A program made the translations under genes and the position numbers. Below, piece after piece: positions 47,812 through 60,788 of a stretch of DNA of 64,000 nt; position 1 is the stretch's first letter; each line of letters opens with the position of its first letter. Source of the stretch: Ascidia mentula. Lineage: Eukaryota; Chordata; Ascidiacea; Phlebobranchia; Ascidiidae. The notes under the pieces are model-generated. The model was not told the DNA's origin. It was given only the letters and a program-made list of their open reading frames with translations, and made no database searches. The stretch covers positions 18,862,001 to 18,926,000 of the forward strand of contig OX387201.1 in the NCBI GenBank assembly GCA_947561715.1, written 5' to 3'.

Positions 47812-49290
47812 TAAGGCGATTTAAAAAAAATTCCTTAGATCGGAACATTTTCAAATATGTCGTCAAAGTTGTCGCTGCTTTGGTTCTAGGCGTACACTGT
47901 AGTCTGTACAGTTTGTCATCAACTTCATTGTGTTTCGGTGGAGGCTGTCAGTTGTGGAAATTAAAAAAAAACATGTTGTGATGATGTGCCGAAAGGTTAT
48001 TAAAGTTCAAAACAAAAGGAATTAGCTGACAATTTGGAAACAATGTCCATTATTGTTTCGCCTGTACTTGTTTAGGTTGCATGATCGTACGCTGCATGTC
48101 ACATTAAACCTTGTCGGACTGAAAGTTAGTTCGTTGGCATACGAGCTACCGGTGTAAAAAATAAGCACCAACATGCTGTTCCATATGCTCTTAGCTACAT
48201 TTAGGGCGATTTCAAAAAAATTCCTTAGTTCGGAACATTTTCAAATATGTCGTCAAATTTGTCGCATTGAAAACGCACTTGCGTAGGTTGATCGCAGCTA
48301 CATGTCACATGGCCCCTGTCGGACTGAAAGTTATTTCGTTGGCATACGAGCTACCGGTGTAAAAAATAAACACTGACGTGTTGTTCCATATGCTCTTAGC
48401 TACATTTAGGGCGATTTTAAAAAAATTCCTTAGTTCGGAACATTTTCAAATATGTCGTCAAAGTTGTCGCATTGAATGTGCACTTGCGTAGGTTGATCGC
48501 AGCTGCATGTCACATGGCCCCTGTCGGACTTAAAGTTAGTTCGTTGGCATACGAGCTACCGGTGTAAAAAATAAGCACTTACATGTTGTTCCATATGCTC
48601 TTAGCTACATTTAGGGCGATTTTAAAAAAATTCCTTAGTTTGGAACATTTTCAAATATGTCGTCAAAGTTGTTGCATTGAATACGCACTTGCGTTGGTTG
48701 ATCGCAGCTGCAGGTCACATGGCCCCTGTCGGACTGAAAGTTATTTCGTTGGCATACGAGCTACCGGTGTAAAAAATAAGCACCAACATGTTGTTCCATA
48801 TGCTCTTAGCTACATTTAGGGCGATTTTAAAAAAATTCCTTAGTTCGGAACATTTTCAAATATGTCGTCAAAGTTGTCGCATTGAATGCGCACTTGCGTA
48901 GGTTGATCGCAGCTGCATGTCACATGGCCCCTGTCGGACTGAAAGTTATTTCGTTGGCATACGAGCTACCGGTGTAAAAAATAAGCACTAACATGTTGTT
49001 TCATATGCTCTTAGCTACATTTAGGGCGATTTCAAAAAAATTCCTTAGTTCGGAACATTTTCAAATATGTCGTCAAAGTTGTCGCATTGAATACGCACTT
49101 GCGTAGGTTGATCGCAGCTGCATGTCACATGGCCCCTGTCGGACTGAAAGTTATTTCGTTGGCATACGAGGTACCGGTGTAAAAAATAAGCACTAACATG
49201 TTGTTTCATATGCTCTTGGCTACATTTGAGGCGTGTTTAAAAAAATTCCTTGGTTCGGAACATTTTCAAATATGTCCTCAAACTTGTCAC
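47812..49290. repeat. 205-bp tandem array, about 6-7 units
   Basis: AATTCCTTAGTTCGGAACAT recurs at 204-206 bp spacing from 48220 to 49245; a related first block sits at 47830 with about 190 bp of extra sequence. Units contain GCATACGAGCTACCGGTGTA. No coding potential. Confidence 0.93.
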
Positions 49291-49541
49291 TGTTTTTGTG
49301 CCATACTTCACATTTGATAGGTGTTCAAAATTTGAAATTAAATAAGTATAGATATTGTTTTAAAAGTATTGCTGACTTAGTTGATTGAAATGCTTGTTTT
49401 TATAACGCATGGTTTGTTTTTGTCACGAATTAATGCATTATTTGTGTGAACGCAATCGTCTGAAGTCGTATTCACTGATGCGTGAAATAATTTCGGTTTT
49501 AGCCAATTTCCATTTCGCCGAAATGACGGTGGTGATTAAAA

Positions 49542-52500
49542 GTGGGATATAAGGACATGCTTCGTAAGTATTTTTGAAACTTTTTCTTGTGTTTTGACGT
49601 ATATAAAATATTTGGTTTTTGGCGAGAAAAATTGGTGACATTGGATAAAATGCACGACCCAGGCTTTTTTCCTGTCATAAAGCAATCTGTTTTTCTGAAA
49701 TCAGGCGTTAGACACCCAGGACCTAGTAGTGATCAATTAGAATTTCTCCTGACCCATACACTTTTCCAGGTTGAAAGAAAATTTGAAATTGTTTACTAAT
49801 ATTCTGCAAAAAAAATACTAAACGCATTAACATACAAGAGGTGTAATTCTGCACTTCATTCTCACTACAAAAGTCATGCATAAAATTATTTAATCTGTTT
49901 TCTCCCGTTTACATTTTTTATAAATTAGTCATGTGTTTATTGCAGTGCGACAGTTGGTCCATCATCAGGATAATCCAAACAGACATTTGTGGACTCCTCA
50001 TTATGCTCAGGCAGCATTTGATCATGCCGGTGATGCATTTGTTAATGTGGGATTTTTTGGAACAGATGAAATGTCAAAAAAAGTTTTCTTTCTTGTGTAT
50101 TTGGAGTACATGAAACAGACAAGAGATTTAACAGTAAGTCAAAAAGGTAAAGCGGGGTACTTTGTGACAAATGACACAAAAAAACCAAGGTGACTAGTGA
50201 TGTTGTTGAACATCAAATATTCATGTGAAAAAAAAGTTCATGAGGGCTTTATTGTTTTTTGTGTTTAACAGGCTTCAACCAATGCAATCTTCCAGCGATA
50301 CAAGCAGCACTGTTATGCAAAAAACTTTCCCATCAGACAACTTGATAGAATAAGTGGTCTCTGTTTCCGGGAAACCCCATTTTGTCGTCCAATAGAGGAT
50401 GATCAGCTTGTAAGTAGAAGTGGTAAAATTTGAATTTGCATTATTAAGCATTAAGAAGTACTAGTTTTTTTACTTTGTTTTTTTTTGTTGCATTTATTTG
50501 CAAAAATAACTGATGTATTTACAGAAGATGCATATTTTTAAAGATTTGTTTATGTTTTTTTTTTACATCACTTATATTTTTTTAATGTCATGAAAAAATA
50601 TGTTGAAACTAGATATTGGTTCACAAAAACATTATAACATTGAATTATCTTCATAATTTCATATTTCCATTTATATTACTGATTTTGTGGTCAGAATATA
50701 TGTAAATTGTGTCCACAATTCCTGAATAAAACTTTTAAGTCAATCTTTCAAGCAGCTCTTTCAAATATGTTTTATTATAAGCTGAAAATTATATTTTGCC
50801 CTGATAAGGGCATCATCAGTTTCTGTGAAGAGTAAAAACAAAAGTAACGTAAAATAACCAAGTACAAGCGAAGGTCTGTTCATTGCTTTTGTGTCCAAAA
50901 TGTCCACATTTATGTTTTTAATTTTCCAGTAAATATTTTATGCCTTGAAGTCAGTTATATTGATTTTGTATTATTCTAAACTTCTTACTCACAACAAGTA
51001 AATATGCCTTAAGTGTTTATGTGCACGATAACAAGTTTAAACATAAAGAATATAAATAAGCACCACCTATTTTATTTTTCAACCAGCTTCGTTGTTTTTC
51101 AATGCTGACTCTGGAGTTGAATTAAAGAACATTTAGTTTAAACAAATGTATCTTGCAATGTGCTGGTGCCATGGCTTCCACTATTGTTATCAATGTGCTA
51201 GAGGAGATTACAGAATCGGATTTGTCCCACTTGAAGGTTTGGATAAGTTTGTATGTTTAAAAAATTCCACAGAATTAAAATTACAATTGGATTAATATAT
51301 TAGTATATGACTTAATATTTATCCTTTAGTATTAAACCCATAATCTACCCTTAATATTTTACAAAACTTTGAAAAATCGACGCCTATGATATCATCTATA
51401 TGTCGAATCTATAATTTATCATAAACACTTGTGCATATTTTGGGTATCTGTTCTGTTTATTATCAGGTGTTTGTGGATTATGCAAAGAAAATTCAATGGT
51501 ATGGATTCACTTCTATATTGCAGGTATAATTAAAATATGTCAAACACATGTTATATTATGTGACATATACGATACATTCAATGGTATTAGAAACAAAATT
51601 ATTTGTAACTCACCAGTTTTCTGGTTGCATTGTAATAAATTACTTATAAATGTTTCTTTTTGCAAGGAATTGGTTTTTGTCATACATGAATACAAAGGCC
51701 CTAAATATGGACAAAATAATGACTATCTCAAAACAGTTTTGACAAAATATTCCACCTCAGAATATTCCTTTGATCTACTTTCTGTAGCATTTGATAGCTG
51801 TATGTGCTACACTCTGCCTTCAGTCAAAGATGTTACACACTCAAAAGGTTGGTTCTGTGGTGTATATTTCTATGTTAAAAAAGCCATAATATTGGAAAGC
51901 TGCAGACAGGGTGTGTACATGCACTGTTTCGACCTGTAAGGTAACATCCGTTTGGCCATGGTGCGCTCCACAGTGGTTCGTCGTCTCTGTTGTTCGGTAC
52001 TCAGTATAGGGTACCAAACAGATCGACTTTGACCGAAAGGTATCACAAAGTGGAAATTAGTGTGCCCGCTAGTGTAAAAGCTAGCACAATGCCACTGTCA
52101 ACACCTGCACTGATGAGACCTTACAGGTCGAAACAGTGTGTGTACACACCCTGTCTGCAGCATTCCAATATTTCTATGTGCTGATCCAATATAAAATTTT
52201 CATCATGCATGTATTTGCATTGTACACGTCCTGTGCAAAAAGTTGTTCCACTATTTGTGCGTTAACTTGCACTGGAATTTAATAAAAAGATTCAAAATAT
52301 GTAAACTATAGTTATAAATGGTATCGTTTGCTTACAAATTGCATATTTGTAATTTGTGGTTTTGAAGATCTTCCTGTCGACTACATGAAGGTGGTCTGCC
52401 AGTTTGGTTACAAACACGTTTGCCCCGAGAACAGAAGAAAAAGCTTCGCACACTGGACAATGTCAGAAAGAAATGGAAAACAAACTTTTAGACGGATCGA

Positions 52501-55500
52501 GCGTTACATGAAATCCATGAACGACGGAAACTATGATCTGGGAAGGCTTTATTTGGAGGTTGGTTTTCACTTGTTGTGTTTTAGTATTTGATGCTCTATA
52601 TCAATTGCACATTTCTTGACTCATAGATTCTTTGGTTTGGTTGTGCAATGTTTAATGCATTTACTGCATGATCGGTTAATGTATCTGTCTTAATCACGCA
52701 ACTTACCTCTTTTCACTTCTGTTTGGATCCTGTTTTGATTTTTCCCCATTTCTGACATTATAAAGATTCTACCTCATAACTGATTCTATTTCAACGTTTG
52801 GTCACTTAATTACATTTACAACTGGTTTTGACGCAGGACACAGCCCGACATGAGTATTTTCGTGCCATTGAGCTTCAAATTGAAGACTACATCAAAAGCA
52901 TAACAGAAGTGTGTGTGTAAAGTTATTCTTTTACCTGTATTTAAGACATTTCATAATGGTCATTGTAAGATTGACCTCTAAATGTTTGCCAAAAATTTGA
53001 AAAGAAATGTTGGAAAACTTGTGCAGTATTTTCTCTTTTACTGTGCATTATTGTATGTGGTCTTACATCATAACTTATGCTGCAGGGTATCAGGACCATG
53101 TCAGTTGACACATCATACGAGTACATTACAGCAAATGCTCAGGATTTTATCTTCAAAAAGTCTGAAGATTTCATAATAATACAAGACTTTACTGTGCATA
53201 CAGTTGATGGAAGCAAAACAGTAAGTTATAGGGATTTGACAAAACTCTAATTAAGTAACTTGTTCAACTCGTGTCTCCCTCAAATTGTTCATGCCTATCG
53301 GAAGTGCATGGTGTTTAAATATTACCATAGATTATGGTAATACAGTCACAACTCTTCAGCTTTGCCACCCTAAATTTAACCCACATAGACTGCAGCATTA
53401 GTTCAAAGCATAAAATAGTCACAAACCTTTATAATTAATAGCTTTATGTTCCAACCCAAAATGTATGTTAAAGACTAAAAGACTGCTGCCTAATGGTTTT
53501 TAGTGTTTGATGACATCCTAATAATATTGATGACATCATTAGTCATATGTGTGACACACCCTAGTTTAACATGACAAACTGATATTAACAAATTCATGTA
53601 TTTTGGAAAAGAGGTGGTTTATGCTTGACTTGTTCATTGCTCCGTTGTACCTTTTCTACATATCTTTTCCCGTACTATCTTTTAATTTATTGAAAATATG
53701 CACCCCCACATCATTCCTTTTTAATGAAACTGCATATTTTATTCTGACTTCTACACAAAAATCATAGTTTGGAATAATTTTATTGTTCTTCATACTGCGT
53801 CATTATTTATTTTCAGTCGGGTGAAATGGAAGCAATTTTTTCAAAGGCTTTGGAAATTTATCTGAGTAAAATGAAGGTAAATGCTTTGGTGATTGTTATT
53901 ATTTCAAGATGGTGACTGTTGTATGTTTGTTAACAATTAAATGCTATCTGGTGACATTAAAACTTGATGCTTTTTGCAGAAACAAGAATGCACATGCAAG
54001 GGTGATGTTTTTCAGAAACATTCTTTTGCAAATGATGAAGCAAAACAACATCTTGAGACAGCTTTAGACCCAAAGTTAGTTTTCTCAAGTGGTTTGGGGT
54101 GAAAAATTCTATTGCTGCTTTTGTTATATTAATGGATACTGGTTTTAACATGGCAACAGTCCTCGAACAAAACTAGTAGTTAAAAAAGAGTCGTTCAAAA
54201 TGTTCAAAAAACCAAGAGGTAATCATGATAGTCTGGAGTTATTCTGAATTTTATGTGCACCACTGTACAAAAATATTGTGTTCTAATGTATGGTTTGTTT
54301 CAGAATGTAATGCACTGCTTACAATCGAATGCTGTTAGCAGCTACAGGGAAAGCATGATGGTGTGTTTCCTTCTAATGTTGAATCAATCGATTTACTATA
54401 TTTGTGGAATTGTTGTAAAATTGTGGCAACTATTTGAACTATATATCAGGCTGAATAAATGGGAAATACAGAAAAAAAAGATCGTTCTTCGTTGGTTATT
54501 TTGTTGTGACTATTAGTCAGACAACAAGGATAATATTTATTTATTACAGACATTTGTATTTTGCTGTTTCCATTAAACCTGTTTTGTTTGTGATTTACGA
54601 AGCTCTCTTTGCAATGGAAGAACCATTTGAAGAATGTCATAAGAAATGTTTGAAGTCTGGAAAAAGAATTCTCTCTTCGTCGCAACTTTAGGCAAATGCA
54701 ACGTTGAGGAAACAAATGGAAAGTCAGTTTATTGAAAAGGCAGAGGAGGAAAAATCTTTCTTCAAAAGTTATTTCAAAGTAATCATTTTAATTTTTTTTA
54801 ATTCTTCACAAACACATTGTTAATCCTAATATCACAGTTAGCAATTGGGATAATTAAAATTGCATGTGGATTTGTGCATTAAATTTTCTTGCATAGCAAA
54901 TATTTTTTTGTGTTAAATAAAACTTTTGTTTCAGAGGAAACACGATGCCACCTACTTTAAAAATGAAAAGAAGTTAGCAGCAAAGTACCATGAACTTATG
55001 GATAACGGGGTAAGAAAACTTGAAACTGTTAATTCAAGGAATTGCTGTTCGTACTGGGATCTGTTAGTTGACAGTATTATTTGAATAAGTATAATGTATA
55101 AAATACCCTTGTACGGAAGACAATATACATATTTCCATTAAATATATTCTTCAGCCTATTATCCCTGTCAGTATATTACAAAAGAAACAAAATTTATGTC
55201 ATTGTGGGGTAGGATGAACTGTTGTGCTATTTTGGAGGCTAGACTGGTGGGATCCATGGACTAGCCTTGTGGACCATAGTTTGGTGACCCCTGGTGTAGA
55301 GTCACTTGCCCTTAGTTAACCTTAACCTTTTCCTTTAGTTATCGTGTATCTGCAACATTAACTAGAGGATGTCATGTCAATGTCTGGGTTTTGTTGCAGA
55401 TATGCATCTTGTGTCTCTCTTGGTTCCAGAGTGAACACACCAGCTATGATAAATTATCATTGAACATTTTACTTGATCTGTTACTCTTTTTGCAGGAACT

Positions 55501-56911
55501 CAAAGCAGCAGAAGCCAGGTTAAAGGTATTGGAGGACCAAAAACTTGCTTCTAAGAAGGTACAAAAATGTTTACTGTAAAAAAGAATTTTGCGGTCGGTT
55601 TTACTTTGTGTATTCAGTGCTTATTTTAACATAATTAGTTGATGTATTCGAATAACAACAATTTTGTAACGTGTTGCGAGATATATGATTGGAAAACAAA
55701 CATGTGATGCAACTTTATGTTGAAAGAAACGCTTTTGCCAATGCAGTAATTCTGCACACAACTGACAACCATTAAGTTAGATTATAATCAGTTTAACAAA
55801 TCCATTACTTTAGGCTGTGGATTGTTTTGTTCCTCCGAGCGAACTGACATTTTCCATGGACAAAATTATTGACAACGGAAACTTCAGGCTTGTTAAGAAG
55901 GCGTGGAATGACATGCATGAAAATGTAACAGTGCAGTACATTAACATAGAGGACGGAATATCGACCGAACAGCAGATAGAAACGTAAGTTTGAAAATATA
56001 TTGACACGGTTTGGGGTTTTATTCACATAAATGTTTTTCATGTAAAATTCAAACATGGATCTACAGTTGTTCACAAATCTCAGTAATTGAGCTGGTACGT
56101 TTGTTGTAGGTTGACGGAGGGCGTCTCACTATTCCGGTTGGCTAATCACGATCACGTGATCCGCGTACTCGGTCACACTCGCCACGGAAACGAGTTCGGA
56201 GTTTTGTTCGAGTACGTGGACGGTATGGACATCCTCCCCTTCCTCCAATACACCAGGAAGAAGGATTTCTGGCTCCCTCCCCTGGCCAACCTCCGACTCT
56301 GTGCCGATATCGCATCTGCCATTCACTTCCTTCACTCCGATCCAATTTCTAGAGTCGGTGACGTCACGATTGATGACGTAGTGATCACGTGCAGCCTTCG
56401 TGCCAAAGTGACCGGGTTTAAGATTGGTAAATTTATGGAAGGCAACAAATGTCGTGGGAATGGTGCCGCGTCCCTTGCAAAGATAATCGCATCTATAATC
56501 CTCCGGGAGAAGTGGAGTGGTGATGAGGATTGGGATCGGATTGCGGAGGAGAGCATGGCGTGCGCAGAGACCCAGGAGGAGCGGAAGTTATGTTGGGCAC
56601 TGGAGGATGAAGTCCCTTGCAAAGATAATCGCATCTATAATCCTCCGGGAGAAGTGGAGTGGTGATGAGGATTGGGATCGGATTGCGGAGGAGAGCATGG
56701 CATGCGCAGAGACCCAGGAGGAGCGGAAGTTATGTTGGGCACTGGAGGATGAAATCCGACTTTGTCAGGGGGAAAGTCCCTCGGTCGCTGAAACACGAAA
56801 ACGTCTCCTCATGCGCTTGGAATCCTCTGATTACGGAGGTTTCACTTTTTCTTAGAATACCTCCTGGATGCCATGAGAGAGCTCGACTTTTTAGACAATG
56901 ATCAGAATAAA
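49542..56911 (+). CDS. Kinase-like (pseudokinase) multi-exon gene, copy B, better preserved
   Basis: Exons: 49542-49563, 49946-50133, 50272-50409, 51137-51250, 51467-51523, 51667-51847, 52368-52558, 52837-52908, 53086-53220, 53817-53876, 53980-54098, 54160-54218, (one unresolved), 54692-54778, 54935-55009, 55496-55558, 55814-55983, 56110-56665. Exons 3 and 4 are open here, unlike copy A; exon 4 contains CWCHGFHYCYQC, a possible metal-binding cluster. The cassette ATG is GTG, leaving ATG 49557 (ML...) as first in-frame start. The C-terminal domain has lost the Lys, HRD-Asn and DFG features as in copy A. A 142-bp tandem duplication (56470-56611 repeated to 56753) shifts the frame after LEDE, giving a stop at 56663 instead of 56863. 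AATAAA at 56906. Possibly a scaffold or sensor; function not known. Confidence 0.6.
50707..50901 (-). mobile_element. 169-bp insertion with 13-bp target duplication and hammerhead-like motif
   Basis: TTGTGTCCACAAT (50707-50719) and TTGTGTCCAAAAT (50889-50901) flank 169 bp that is absent at the same intron position of copy A (empty site near 34208-34225). The minus strand of the insert carries CAGAAACTGATGATGCCC with stem and an AAAA where GAAA is expected. It resembles the Penelope-like tails at 20.1 and 24.6 kb. Inserted after the unit duplicated. Confidence 0.75.
50794..50819 (-). ncRNA. Hammerhead-like motif in the 169-bp insertion
   Basis: Minus strand: CTGATGA, perfect GCCC/GGGC stem with a six-base loop, then AAAA. 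The extra T before the stem and the changed GAAA box make activity doubtful. Confidence 0.4.
51888..52172. mobile_element. 285-bp MITE in an intron (unit 2)
   Basis: Same insertion as 35205-35489, with 45-bp terminal inverted repeats; duplicated with the unit. Confidence 0.88.
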
Positions 56912-57489
56912 ATTGATGACAATGATGTCCTTCCTATTCTTTAACCTGTGTGTTTTCGTGAGCAATTTTTTTTAGTTTACTCTGGTATCGTCATTGCTCC
57001 ACAGATATCACATCCGAAACTGTTTGATTTAATTAGTTCAGATGTGGGTCATATTTGTGTTTCAAAATTTCCCGTGGTTGGGTATGCCTCCATTATATGT
57101 GTTTCCAATATAGCCCACATATGACGTATCCGAGATATAATCCATTACTGCACTGGGACGACTTTTCAGACCTAAACTCTTTATTTATACTTAATTTTTG
57201 TTTATGTAGTGCTGTTGTGTGCAGTAAAACTATGTGAGTGTGAAGGATTGTTTGTTTTCACAAAAGAAACCCGATCTTGCTGACGGTATTTATGCAAACA
57301 TGTTATTAATCACCGACACAAACCTCAGTCCCATTTATCAAATTTCTAACCGCTGTGTAGATAACGACTTCTCGGATTGCACTGAAAGCTTGATGAGCGT
57401 CAAGAAGTATGGATTATCGGACCCAATAACAGCGAACAAAACAACAAATAAACAACAATATAAAAAAACAACGCGGAAGGAAAGAGTCT

Positions 57490-58420
57490 TACTTTATTGA
57501 TTTATTTTTATTATTATTGAAAAAAGGACGCTAAAGGCGTACAATTGAAGAAAAGACTAAGCAAGAAGACAAAAAAGGCAACAAGGGTTAAACATAATGG
57601 CGAGAAATCAGCACAAGAAGTCAAGTTACATGGGTATATGCTTCACGTCAAGCAGCGTACGACCACTTTCTTTTGTAATAATTCGGTTCGGTATTTCTCA
57701 CTGGCGATGTTTAATTCAATGGATCTTATTGTTTGCAACATATTTACAAATTCTGTTGTTGTTGTTGTTGGTTGCCTATTAGCGTTTTGCATCTATAAAT
57801 TACAAATCGGGCACAAAGAAGAGCGCAGTTTAAAAAGCATTTAAAAATATTGTTATTTTGGTGTATGCCAAACAGTAAATGCAAAGGAGAATAATAAAAT
57901 GGGACACGAAGTTTAGCACTGAGCCAACGGCATACATTTTCCCAGTAATGTGTTACAATATGGCAATTTACAAGTAGATGTAAAACAGTTTCCGTGGCAT
58001 TTTCGCAAAGACACATGAACCTGTTTCTGTAAACTTCATATCCTTTAACTTGTTATTGGTCACAATGGTCATGAGATTTAGCTTAATTTGAAAGCTTATT
58101 AGTTTAGTTTCCACTGTAGCTTGAGGTATATTTTTATATATTTGCCTCCAAGATACTCCAAGGTTGACTAAGGACTCCCATACAGCTTGTGCTTTGGGTT
58201 GAATCGTATTGCTATTTTGAAGCCAAGAATACAAAGCCTTTGTGCTCTCGCAATGTCTCAAGCAATGCAAACAACCATAACAAACGCGTGCGGGAAAAAA
58301 CAGTGACATCTGGTGGTTATTTGGTGATTAATGTATAGTCCACAGGTGGGCGCTAATGTGGGGCGTTTTCCGGTTATTTTGGTTATGCCGTGAAAGGTCT
58401 TATACAGTAGGTTGATTGGT
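57490..58420 (-). mobile_element. LINE 3' end (unit 2)
   Basis: Duplicate of 40653-41580: frames 58309-57968 and 58016-57744 with the same zf-RVT motifs and frameshift. To its right, unit 2 keeps about 150 bp (58425-58575) missing from unit 1. Confidence 0.78.
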
Positions 58421-58974
58421 GGCATGTTATTTTTGCTATATGTATATTTATGCCATATATGCTATACAGTCGGTTTCAGTGAGGATAAATTTAAAAAAAA
58501 CGATAACATCGCGTGGACAAATTTTGATGATGTGTCTTCCGCGAGTGGGCGCTATTATGTGGTGTCGGTATTTCTCTGGTTGTTGAAGGCGTTAAAAACG
58601 TCGGTCTGGACCACCTCGAAAAAGGGGTTGTCCCTATTTCGCTGGATAGTTAGTTTTAAGCGTAAAGAGGTTTTGCGGGATGTTACCAAGTGTCAGGGTA
58701 TGTCATTGACGGGTCATGTGTCGTGTTTAATTCTGTTTCGTGTTTTCCAAATAGTGTGTGTTGTTGAGGTGTTTAATAGTGCTTCTAATGTTTATGACAA
58801 GCACTGAGAGGGTCGTTTGAAGAAAGAATAGCCAACTTACTCACCTTGGATTTGTGGGGCGAACACTTGTATTCCAGACTTGATCCAGACGATACAAAAG
58901 TTCCAATATTCCAGTAATCCAATGTACACAATAGCCCTATTTTTTAAAAAATCGTACACGAATTTGCGAAACTC

Positions 58975-59808
58975 CCCGTGTCGGACCGCAGTTCCCTAGT
59001 TTTCGAATTAATGGCGACGAGTTGAAATGTCGGGGTTCCGTTTCACTGAACAGCATTTTATTGCTGTACTGATTTTTTTAGCGAATGACCTAATGTGTAA
59101 CGACTTACAATTTCCTTACATCGTCGCTTGCGTCGCAACAAGTATATTACCAACACAGCAACGCACGACACCTCGATTAAGCACGAGGAAAAACAGTGGA
59201 AGGAGAAGTGCTGGAAGCAGACAAACGCAGTCAAGCGTGAGTTTGTTTTTACAACATAGAAGTGTTGGCAAAAATGTGTTTGAAAAAAGGCTGTCAAGTT
59301 GTCATTTTTAAGTATTGTGATAGTTACCAATGCCGTGAAATACAAATTTACTATACTTGCAATGTACAACAAAAATTCCCCGACGTTTTGAAACACACGG
59401 ACTTGATGCTATTGAGTTTAACACCAACCAGAAACAAAATTTTTCCCATTCTGCCATGAATTGTCAGGAAAACGTTTTTGTAGTTTTTTTGTAACTTCTA
59501 ATTGTCGCCTATCTACATACTTCACAACGCTAATCGGCAAAGGAAGAAACTAGAACATGTCTTATCGAGACATTCTTTGCAATCACCAATTTACGTACAC
59601 ACAACTCAGCGGTTGCCTTGATGGTGATGACGTAGCAATATTTCAGATTGGTAAATATGAGATCGCTGCATAACCTATGGAAAGAAAATACACATAGGAA
59701 AATAACTATTACTGAAAATAATTTATTATTACATACGGGGAATCACCGAATGGTTTTCATCGATTCTGATTTTTCCTTGATTAAAGTTATGGGAAGCAAA
59801 GATCAAAA
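58975..59808 (+). promoter_or_regulatory. Cassette 5' flank, copy 4 (before TPP2 chimera, unit 2)
   Basis: Close match to 41995-42815, ending in the 22-nt exon. Copy 3 of the cassette, before the kinase-like gene of unit 2, keeps only the 3' end, from about 49530. Confidence 0.45.
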
Positions 59809-60788
59809 ATGGGATTCAAGGGCATGCTTTGTAAGTACTTTTGAAACATTTTCGTGTGTTTTGACATACATTAAATTTTATGAGCCTTTTGAAAAAAATT
59901 GGTAACATTTATTAAAAAATATACGACCGATGCTTTTTTCCATTCATTAAGCAATCTGTTTTTCTGAATTTGGGCGATATACACCCAGGACCTAGTAGCC
60001 ATGAATTACAATTTCTCCTGACCCATACACTTTTACCAGATTGAAAGGAAATTTGAAAATATTTACTGATGTTCTGCACAAAATTTCCAAATGCGTTACA
60101 GATGAAAAGTGTTTGCTATTCTGCGCTTGATCTTCACTACAAAAGTCTTGCATGAAATTATTCAATCTGTTTTCATTTTGGTGCAATTTCACTTTATTTC
60201 TCAGCAAGAATAAATGAATATTGAAATAGCACAGCAACTAAAATTTTGGAAATGTTTAAATTTTATTTTTAATTGCTGCTTTGTGCAGATTCAAGAATAA
60301 AAATACTCTTATGTTTTAGCATTAAAAGCTCAGGAAATACAATATACCCCATACAGTATACGTCGCGCGATACAAAACACAGCATCAAAACAAAGCTCTA
60401 TTGAATGCTTTGCTCAGGGTCATGGATTTGTACAGGTAGGCTGATATGAATATACTGGAAGATTACATATAATTTATATCTCACATTTTCAAGGTAAATG
60501 AAGCATATGAATATACAATAAATAATGTTGCTGCACCAGAAAACAAGATATCTTTTGACATTTCACTTCCACAATCAGTAAAAGGTAATTGTTGATAGTT
60601 TAAGATAAATTGTTTGCAACCTGTATAGTTTCTCACTTTCAGTTCTCTGTCAAGATCATGAGATCAACGTAATATTTAACTTGTTTGCAGGAATTTATCT
60701 ACGTTCGTATGAAGATTGTTTGCACAAAACAATTCGTTGCACAAAGATATGTTTCAATAAAAAAAAGACCTTTGTTATACATAGATAA
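59809..60788 (+). CDS. Chimeric TPP2-fragment gene (unit 2)
   Basis: Exons 59809-59830 (MGFKGML), 60320-60435, 60494-60584, 60691-60788; again 327 nt with all phases intact and GT/AG sites. It differs from the unit 1 copy by a handful of residues (for example YTINNVAAP for YIINNAAAP) but has no stop or frameshift. As in unit 1 the peptidase active site is absent. Two intact copies could mean selection or simply a recent duplication. Confidence 0.58.

Larger units (their letters stand above)
32455..49343 (+). repeat. Tandem segmental duplication unit 1 (about 16.9 kb)
   Basis: Order of parts: cassette promoter and 22-nt exon, kinase-like gene, LINE end, cassette again, TPP2 chimera, repeat R, 165-bp satellite, IL-17R tail fragment, 205-bp array. 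The same order recurs in unit 2. Corresponding points are 16.6 kb apart at 33353/49946 and 15.0 kb apart at 47404/62427; the differences are array lengths and indels. Confidence 0.92.
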
